A stretch of 64,000 bases of DNA from positions 1 through 64,000 of the forward strand of contig NZ_PDEP01000011.1 in the NCBI RefSeq assembly GCF_002554705.1, read 5' to 3'. Positions 20,201 to 26,600 of this stretch are shown here, piece after piece. Positions within the stretch are counted from its first letter, which is position 1, and the number at the start of each line of letters is the position of its first letter. Source of the stretch: Longimonas halophila (GTDB lineage: Bacteria; Bacteroidota; Rhodothermia; Rhodothermales; Salinibacteraceae). The notes under the pieces were generated by a model that was not told where the DNA came from, did no database searches, and was given only the letters and a program-made list of their open reading frames with translations. The translations under genes and the position numbers were made by a program.

Positions 20201-22590
20201 CGCAGAACACAGCGGGTGATCGGGGCGGGGCGCTCTACGCCAACAACAGTGATACAGAAATTACCAATGCCACATTCACGAAGAATACAGCAGCGAGCTT
20301 CGGAAACGCGTTCGCCAACTTCTTTAGCAGCTTCACCGTCACCAACAGCGTGCTGTGGGGCAACGGAAACTCGGGCGATCGTCAGTTCTTAACCGGCGAC
20401 CCGCTCACGCTGAGTCACACCCTTTTAGAGGGCGGTGAAAGCGGAGTTGGTGGCACAGGAGATGTTACATACATTGCGTCTGACGGAAGCGACGCCGGCG
20501 ACTTTGGCAACAGCTCCAACATCAATGCCAACCCTCTCTTCGTAGCGGCCAGCATGCCCGCCGGACTCGACGGCCAGTGGGCCACGGCTGATGATGGGCT
20601 GCGCCTGGCGGGCAATTCCCCAGCGGTGGACGCAGGGGACAACAACGCCGTGCCCAGTGGCCTTTCCACCGACCTGATCGGCAACGCGCGCCTCCAAGAT
20701 GGAGACAATAACGGCACAGCTACCATCACGCTTGGCGCGTACGAAACACCAGGGCTCGCCCTCACACGTAGCGTCACCATCACCGGCACCGACGCAGGCG
20801 ATGAGAGTGGCTGGCGGATTGTTGGCGTGCCCTACACCGGCACCACCGCCGGCGACCTGCGCCTGACACACGAAGGGAGCACGTCGGTGCCCCGCTTTGG
20901 CATGGACGTGGTGCAGACCTGGGACGATGCGGCAGGCGGTACCGTGCCTACCGGCGCGTACGTCCCTGCCGACATCGACACCAGCCTGCCTGTTGGCGAA
21001 GGCGTCCTCCTCTATCTGACCGACGACGCCATCACGCCCGTTGATGCATCGGGCATCACGCTCTCGGCCAATCGGCCCGATGCCGCCCTGCACCCCGCCC
21101 AAGACGTGCCGGTGAGCGTGGACCGTGACGCCCGCTGGCACTTGCTGGGCAATCCGTACCCGACGGGCTACGAACTGAGTGCGCTGAACCAGGCCGGACA
21201 GGATCTTCCGAGTGCAGGCTTCCACCAAGACGTGCAGATCTACGACGTAAGCGCCCCTGGCGGCCCCAGTTGGATTCTGCTCGATTCCAGCACCGAAACG
21301 CTCGCGCCCTGGCAGGGCGTCTTTATTGAGCGCAGCACACCAGGCACGGGCCCAACAGACCTCACCTTCGGCGCTCGTGGACGCGTGGCTCCTGTGCCGT
21401 TTATCGGTACGAATGCCGAAGCCCCCGCTTCCCAACAGGCCCAACAGGCGATGCTGCGGTTTACCCTGACGGCAGAAGCCAATGGGCAACGTGTGGCCCG
21501 CGATGAAGCGATCGGAATCCGCTTTCATGAGCAGGCCACCGCAGGCTTCGACCCGTACGACACGTCAAAACGCGACCCGCTGACGAGTGGCGCCTATGCG
21601 CTGGCCACGCCTGTGGGCACCGGGCGCGATGGGAGCGAGGTAGGCAAAGCCGTGGAGAGCAGACCGAATCTCCCCGACGATGGCGACCTGACGCAAATCC
21701 CCGTACAGCTCGACACCGCCGGACTCGATTCCGATGCTGTGCTTACCTTTGCGCTTACCGACTCCGACGCACCGGCGGAGTGGGCGGGTGAACTCATCAA
21801 CACGAAGGGCACCACCACCCCTACCGATGATGCTGTGGTGCCGCTGGTTTCCGGTGCCCATCTTGACATTCCCGTGAGCGAGCTGCCCTCTTATGCCGAT
21901 GAGGTGCCCCCGCTGCGCGTGCAGGTGGCTCCCAGTCAGGAGGCCCTGCCGGTTGAGTTGGCCGGATTCGAAGCACAGCGCGCGGGCGATGACGCGATCG
22001 CGCTGCAGTGGGAGACCCTCTCGGAGACGAACAATGCGGGCTTTGAGGTGCAGCGCCGTGCCCAATCTGCGCATGAATCTGCCGATGCGTCCCCAGTAGA
22101 GACGTCCCACTGGGGCGTCTCTACCCACTGGGGCGTCTCTACGACGGGTGAATCGTGGCAGACGATTGCGCATCTGGACGGCGCAGGCACCACCGACACG
22201 CCCCAATCCTACCGGTTCGAGGACACCGACCTGCCATACGCAGCGGATAGTCTGCGCTATCGTCTCCGCCAGGTAGATACCGACGGCACCGAATCCTTTA
22301 GCGAAGCGGTGACGATTGCGCGGCAGGTGACTAAGGCAGAGCTCTTGCCGACGTATCCGAATCCGGTACGCGGCCAGGCCACGGTGCGGTTTGCGGTTCC
22401 CAACCGCCAGAACGTGCGCATCCACCTGTACGACCTGCTGGGCCGCCGTATCCGCACGGTTCTGGATACGAGTACGGAGGGCCGCACGGAAGCGCAGCTT
22501 GACGTGAGCGGTCTGGCGAGCGGGACCTACTTCCTGCGCATGCAGACCCTCGGCCACACCGAAACCCAACGCATCACTGTGGTCCGCTGA
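14236..22590 (+). CDS. A2: giant T9SS-secreted protein with four beta-helix blocks
   Basis: A 2784-residue secreted protein, the largest here. Approximate order by base: signal peptide (residues 1-36, ends AHAQ); beta-helix 1 14350-15430 and Q segment; beta-helix 2 15660-16670 and Q segment; beta-sandwich-like domain 16870-17215; LamG-like fold 17240-17800; RLGQESIVV domain 17890-18280; beta-helix 3 18290-19300 and Q segment; beta-helix 4 19540-20530 and Q segment; A-type C-terminal module 20760-21940 (FDPYDTSK, EVGKAVESRP); FN3-like domain; T9SS tail 22330-22587. The C-terminal half matches A1, whereas the central LamG region matches B1, so the gene is a mosaic. It is first gene of the second cassette. 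ATG 14242 is an alternative start. The function is surface-exposed binding by inference; no catalytic motif was recognised. Confidence 0.9.
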   Translation: MLMLLSSFCYPARVRFGYVVLLAFLAVAFVPTAAHAQGETLYVDIDVENGNFDGSSWSNAFLTLQNALDVAGPDDEIWVAEGTYYPTNTEDRTISFEINGDQDGLKIYGGFDPDTGDTGFADRDRFANETILSGRIGNDILFGPIRSHQVVVFAQNGDTGPSGGAITRDTVIDGFIIEEGRADDGYPYRNGGAIYINGRGSSNETSPTISNMVLRENYGLNGGAVGIDGTQGGASSPLLTDVTFIRNQTPLDGGAVYGRGSGNPIIKNSVFVENEAASLSGSGPNYAYGGAIAVRAGSPSIHVINTVFANNEGKRGGAIYTDADMRLTNVTIAGNTASEVGGAIVNNANLRFENSIAWGNTAAGDGEEIYDNPFQNGTTQYTHALVQGLNPTGTGNLDGTDAANAPGFPSPNTPAGPDGILATIDDGLRLGENSPAVDAGDNSLITEPTDLTGRQRVQNGAVNLGPYEEAADTPERIYVDATATGAGDGTSWTDAHPNLQDALNRAGGNDRIWIAQGTYYPDEGGGRSPGDRAAPFYIPGTKDGLQLYGGFDGTETDLDDRDVLANETVLSGDINQSGTATGNSYTVVQMRGQGASDPITEATTLADLTITAGNADGVGLVQERGAGLYCDGSGSGNACSPTLRNVVFADHTASFGGSALFNDGRNGGTASPQIEGVLFTDNTADVNGGAIYNYGRGGASSPTIVNTTFSGNEAGTHGGAMYNYAYTNGVANLTINNTIWYGNTADSDGDGTGAGEQIYNDGADAVLNFRYSLFEGTANDIESVNGARVRYEDDRGISVSPISVSTNVQADPAFVDASAPAGPDTQFGTLDDGLRLSGASPVSSQGENSAVPTNLSTDLLGEARIQNSRVSLGAYERVSGIVLQLAASTGAETATFMLTHDGPSGVTGAAVDLGLPAGITTPGATGDGNVSGGMWTVDVPANDAVRVVVDLERDASAPTGVLDIAAQLDTDSYTIDGGLRDATQPDDATADWNLLEAPYGPGAALTFDGTDDYLRADAVAAELANADAYTMSAWVRPTNTDTGQRGIVAFHTGTGGNKNMLFYRNERFAYYDPDIGYQESTTTYAPDAWHHVVVTVDASDNGTLYVDGSAEATFSANVRPEAGDRFSIGQEWDGTTASDFFEGQIDEVRVWTAARTEAEIRASTYQTVPPERNDLAAYYRFDAAQTGQRLDESYAGTQAYDLAQDLDASFEGDLQWTASGARLGQESIVVEAGNTASLGPVDAQLTLTSTDARTTLYRYGNPGADVFTDLDVPRKTTRSNAVWGAVPTGTADLELTYANVTVPNSEAVGLAARPYPADAWTARTEAPASQTFTLTGQTNAREFALYDNGPPFYYVDADATGAETGDSFEDALTDLQDALAVAKPGEIIVIAGGTYKPGPDRTDAFRIDGSQDGLTVAGGFEGTESFESVSAFEAALPVRDFAANETILSGNLGIPGLSDDDAYHVLVVDGTTDGPITNVTTLDGLTITAGNADGSGSNASGAGLYCDGSGTGNACAPTLRTTQFVDNTATSDGGALYNNGSNGGSGSPRILNSAFADNQADHGGALYNNATDGTSSPELINTVFADNTADRGGAIYNDASDGTSSPTLANATLTGNTAAFGGAVYSSASGSGTSVPDIVNTILWDNTATDTGNDVYSTNGAAPAVRSTLVAGGCPTNADCGDGSTLLTEDPLFAEANTPAGTDGVYVTSDDGLALTSTSPALDAGDDSAVPAGITTDLIGEARIQDSNDDGTTAVTLGAYEQVPPPVIFVDASATGAANGSSFDNAYTTLQDALDVARRSNQIWVATGTYHPTAEARAGEPRSATFQIADTQAGLQIYGGFAGDETLSGISDIDPVLDSRDLTANRTILSGDIGTLDDPSDNAYHVVSASNLAEETQLDGFTITEGNANGTNFAEDAGGGIYSSSSNLTLNSLIVTENTASNEGGGLSASNNSTLHLTNTVFTNNSTGSEGGAIALTQSPAQMTNVVFAQNTAGDRGGALYANNSDTEITNATFTKNTAASFGNAFANFFSSFTVTNSVLWGNGNSGDRQFLTGDPLTLSHTLLEGGESGVGGTGDVTYIASDGSDAGDFGNSSNINANPLFVAASMPAGLDGQWATADDGLRLAGNSPAVDAGDNNAVPSGLSTDLIGNARLQDGDNNGTATITLGAYETPGLALTRSVTITGTDAGDESGWRIVGVPYTGTTAGDLRLTHEGSTSVPRFGMDVVQTWDDAAGGTVPTGAYVPADIDTSLPVGEGVLLYLTDDAITPVDASGITLSANRPDAALHPAQDVPVSVDRDARWHLLGNPYPTGYELSALNQAGQDLPSAGFHQDVQIYDVSAPGGPSWILLDSSTETLAPWQGVFIERSTPGTGPTDLTFGARGRVAPVPFIGTNAEAPASQQAQQAMLRFTLTAEANGQRVARDEAIGIRFHEQATAGFDPYDTSKRDPLTSGAYALATPVGTGRDGSEVGKAVESRPNLPDDGDLTQIPVQLDTAGLDSDAVLTFALTDSDAPAEWAGELINTKGTTTPTDDAVVPLVSGAHLDIPVSELPSYADEVPPLRVQVAPSQEALPVELAGFEAQRAGDDAIALQWETLSETNNAGFEVQRRAQSAHESADASPVETSHWGVSTHWGVSTTGESWQTIAHLDGAGTTDTPQSYRFEDTDLPYAADSLRYRLRQVDTDGTESFSEAVTIARQVTKAELLPTYPNPVRGQATVRFAVPNRQNVRIHLYDLLGRRIRTVLDTSTEGRTEAQLDVSGLASGTYFLRMQTLGHTETQRITVVR
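22096..22142. repeat. In-frame palindromic element, arms L-R-R
   Basis: One left arm (GTAGAGACGTCCCA at 22096) and two right arms (ending CGTCTCTAC at 22124 and 22142, 18 bases apart). It is translated VETSHWGVSTHWGVST in the FN3-like domain of A2. This is the only complete gene with a duplicated right arm. Confidence 0.9.
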
Positions 22591-22698
22591 TTTCCCCACC
22601 TGCGCCACCGTGTGGTCTCGTTTCGACCGGGCATGCGCTCCCACCAGGGCAGACCGGTTAACATCTTCACTATACCATCTTTCGTTTTTCCACCTGGT

Positions 22699-23496
22699 AT
22701 GTCGTCCCCTACGCGCCCATCGCTTTCTGCAGGTGCCGACTTGGTCCTGTTTGTGCTCGTTGTTCTTGGTATCGGAGGCGCTTTTGTGGCGCTGTATCCT
22801 GCACTCACAGCGGAGCCCCCCGAGTCGTGGAATCAGCAAACCACGGAAGAGGAGAGGGCAGATCGTGCCGATCCCACCCAGAAACTGATGAGTCAACTCA
22901 AGGGCGAGGTGCCGCAGGTGCTCCGGGGCAACCCGCTGGATGGGATCCCCGCACTGCACAGAGGCCAGGCTCGTATGTCGTGGAGTAGCGGGTCGGCGGC
23001 TTCGGCGCGGAGGGCCCCCTCGGGACGCACATCAGGTGCATTTGCTGGACGCGCGTGGTCATCATCAGAATTGGGGGATGGGGTGACGTCGCCGGGCTAC
23101 ACCGCAAGCCCGCGTGCGTCGGGAGGCGCACGCCCGTCACAGGGACGCAGGTCGTCGGGGGCCGATCCGGGCGGATGGGCCGGGGCGCTGGCATCGAGCA
23201 GCGGTGAGCTTCGGGCGCTTGAACGGCAGGTGGGGGCCATTGACCGGCAGCTTCGGGTCGCTTCGCAGTCCTCAGCAGCTGAGCGCGTTCCGGCCTGGGC
23301 CAACGCCGATGAATCGATTACAGGCCCTGCCGCGAGCATGACGAATCCGCCTTTGCCCAATCCGGGCGACCCCAATCCGCCCTTGCCGCCCGATCCGGTG
23401 CCCGTAGATGGCGGACTCGTGCTCCTCGCGCTGGCCGGGGGCACCTACGGATGGCAGCGCTTGCGCACAGGCGATGCTCCTTCGCCTCAAGAGTAA
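22699..23496 (+). CDS. P2: PID-CTERM-like membrane protein, low complexity
   Basis: A 265-residue paralogue of P1. It has a hydrophobic segment at about 13-34, a low-complexity Ser/Gly/Arg-rich middle, the conserved GGWAGALASSSGEL block, then NPPLPPDPVPVDGG, a C-terminal hydrophobic segment and a basic end (YGWQRLR). The middle has diverged much more than either end. ATG 22699 was chosen over upstream in-frame starts because it gives the same N-terminal layout as P1. It lies 108 bases after A2 and 111 bases before B2. The tail resembles PID-CTERM sorting signals, and the topology (membrane segment at both ends) suggests an envelope protein with a long extracytoplasmic linker. Confidence 0.8.
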   Translation: MSSPTRPSLSAGADLVLFVLVVLGIGGAFVALYPALTAEPPESWNQQTTEEERADRADPTQKLMSQLKGEVPQVLRGNPLDGIPALHRGQARMSWSSGSAASARRAPSGRTSGAFAGRAWSSSELGDGVTSPGYTASPRASGGARPSQGRRSSGADPGGWAGALASSSGELRALERQVGAIDRQLRVASQSSAAERVPAWANADESITGPAASMTNPPLPNPGDPNPPLPPDPVPVDGGLVLLALAGGTYGWQRLRTGDAPSPQE

Positions 23497-23607
23497 CTAC
23501 TCTACCGTGGGGCCTCCCACCCGGATGCTGAGATTTAGCATCGGAGCGGGGATCGTCATAGACATCCCCCGTATTGATATTGACTTCTACTTTCTCCCCG
23601 TTTTACG

Positions 23608-26600
23608 ATGTTTGTTCTCCACATACACGCTACCAACGCCCGGTTCTCTGGCCCATTTGTTGGCCCCATTCCCCAGTGGAGGCGGTGTGCAAGTCTTTTG
23701 CTTGCGCTTTTATTCGGGGTAACCCTTTCTGTACAGGCTCAGCAGGTGTTCGACACGGCAGGCGAGTACACCTACACGGTGCCGTCAAACGGCGTGCTTA
23801 TGGTGGAAGCGCGAGGCGCAGATGGGGCTATTAGCAGTTTTGTAAATACTGGGGGCGGCCAGGGAGCCACGGTTGGTTCAACATTTGAGGTGCAGGCGGG
23901 CGACGTGTTAACGGTCGTCGTTGGGGAGGCGGGTGAGCCCTATGGCCCTGGTGCAGGAGGAGGCGGTGGCGGGTCGGCAGTTATTGCCACGCGTAACGGT
24001 AGCTCAACCCTCTTGCTGGTCGCTGGGGCGGGAGGCGGAGGGAGTTCGTCAAGCGGAGGCGGAGGCCGGTCTGCTCTGGCCTCAAACGGTGCAGGAGGAG
24101 CAGGGGGGAACGGTAACGATCCTCAAAGCGGAGGAGGCGGTGCCGGAGGAGGCGGATTCAACGACGCGGGTGGCAATCCTACGGGAGCAAACGCGTTTGC
24201 CGAAGGGGGCGGCGCTGGCACGCTGAGCGGGCGCGGAGCCGGAGGACGTGGGGGCGGTCTCAATGGAAGCACGGGGGGGGCTGGATTTGGTGCAGGTGGC
24301 GGCAGCGACCTTGGCGGCGGCGGGGGGGGCGGTTTCATAGGAGGAGATGGCGGCAATGGCGGTGATCTGCCACGTGAACCCGGTGAGGGCGGCCTCTCTT
24401 TTGTCGAAACCAATAGCTTAGATTTTAACGGAGCAGTGACTATCCAAATGGATGGCGGCGCCGGAGCGGGAAGTGGGCGCGATGGGCGCGTTGAGATTTT
24501 GGTTAGTGCCCCTGTACCCAATCAGTCACTCAACCTCGACGGCACCAACGACTACATCACGGCCTCTGGCGTCGCTGATGCGTTGGCTTCAGCGAGTGCG
24601 TTTACGATGGAAGCGTGGGTATATCCGACCCGCGCCAGTGGCCAACAGGGCATCACCACCTTTCACACGAGCACCGGCAACAACCGCAACCTGCTCCTCT
24701 ACCGAAGCGGGCAGTTTCAGTATTTCGATGGAGACACCGGCTACGTAGCCAGCCGCAACGCCTTTCCGGCGGGGCAGTGGTATCACGTGGCGTTGACGGT
24801 CGATGCTTCCAATACCGCCATCTTGTATGTGAACGGGCGCCGCGAGGCCACGCTCAACACCAGTGTGCGTCCAGAAGCAGGCGGGCTCTTCTCGATCGGG
24901 CAGGAGTGGGACGGTGGCCCCACCGCCAGCGACTTCTTCGAGGGCCGCATCGATGAGGTGCGCATCTGGAGCCAGGCGCGCACGCAGGCCCAATTGCAGC
25001 AGGGCATGACCACGTCGCTCGGCACCGACAACACGCTCGACGATACGTTCGACCTGTCAGACCTGGTGGCGCATTACCGCTTTGAGGGTAATCTCCTTGA
25101 TGAAACCGGGGCCTACGCCGGTACTGCTGAGGGCGCGCCGACTTATACCGACGATGTAGCGCAGACTACAGCCGAGGACGCGCTGATTGTGCGAGTGAAC
25201 ACGGCGGTGAGCGGTGGCGGCGCGGGCAATGGCACGTCGTGGACCGATGCGCATGCGGCGCTGCAGGACGGCGTCGCGGGCACGGGTCCGGAGAACCAAA
25301 TCTGGATCGCCGCCGGCACCTACACGCCCACGCGGCGGCTTGATGCCGGGGACCCACGTACGGCTACGTTTGAGATCACCGGCGCCCAGGACGGGCTGCA
25401 GATCTATGGTGGATTCGACGGCACCGAAACTACCCGAAGTGAGCGGGCCCCATCAGCGAACGAGGTAATCCTCTCAGGCGACATTGGCACTGCAGGCGAT
25501 TCCTCGGACAACGCCTATCACGTGCTTGTTTTCAATGGGGGCGATCGCATTGGGGCGAATAGCCCCGGCAACATCACGACGGGCACGGTGCTGGATGGCC
25601 TCACCATCACCAGTGGGAATGCGGCAAACAGCTTTCCTAATAATGCAGGAGGAGGGCTGTACTGCGATGGCGTAGGCAGCGGGAACGCGTGTAGCCCGTC
25701 GCTGACCGGGCTCACCTTCACGGACAACTCCGCAGGAGCCGGCGGGGCGATCTACAACGAAGGCTTCAACAATGGCGCGAGCAGCCCGGTGATTACAAAC
25801 GCCACCTTCACGGGCAACACCGCAGATCTTAACGGTGGGGCGATCTACAACAATGGCGCCAGTGGCACGAGCAGCCCGATGATTACAAACGCCACCTTCA
25901 CAGGCAACACCGCAGATCTTAACGGCGGGGCGATCGGCAACAATGGCATCGTCGGCACAAGCAGTCCGCAGATTACGAACACCATCTTGTGGGGAAATAC
26001 CGCCACCAACGATGGCGACGAAATCTACAACGACGACGCTACGCCCACCCTCGCGCATACGCTCATCGAGGGCGGGCTTGGTGGAATCAGTGAAAGTGGC
26101 GGCTCTTTCACCACCGATGGCGGAAACAACCTCGACGCCGAGCCGCTCTTTGTAGATGCGAATGACCCGGCCGGACCCGACAACGCCTTCGGCACCGCCG
26201 ATGACGGGCTGCGCGTGGCTGCAAATTCCCCTGCGGTCGACGCGGGCGACACGGGTGCGCTGCCCACTGATGCCGCAGACCTCGACGGTGACGGCGACAC
26301 CACCGAGCCGCTTCCGCTGGATATTGCCGGAGCCCCGCGCATCCAGGACGGCGACAGTGATGGCACCGCGACCGTAAGTCTGGGCGCGTACGAGACGTCC
26401 GGCCTGCCCATTGCCACGAGCGTCACCATCACCGGCACCGACGGCACGGGCACCGATGCCGGCTGGCGCGTGCTAAGTGTGCCCTACACGGGTGCGGTCG
26501 CGGGCGATCTAAGGATGTCGTCTTCCACCGGGACCAACGCCCTGCGCTTCAACCGCAACATTGCAGCGGTGTGGGACGACAGCGATTCCGACGAAAGCAC

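Noticed and set aside
23523-23543. GATGCT/AGCATC hairpin after P2 as terminator
   Set aside because: The stem is only six base pairs, there is no T run, and P2 and B2 are more likely co-transcribed.
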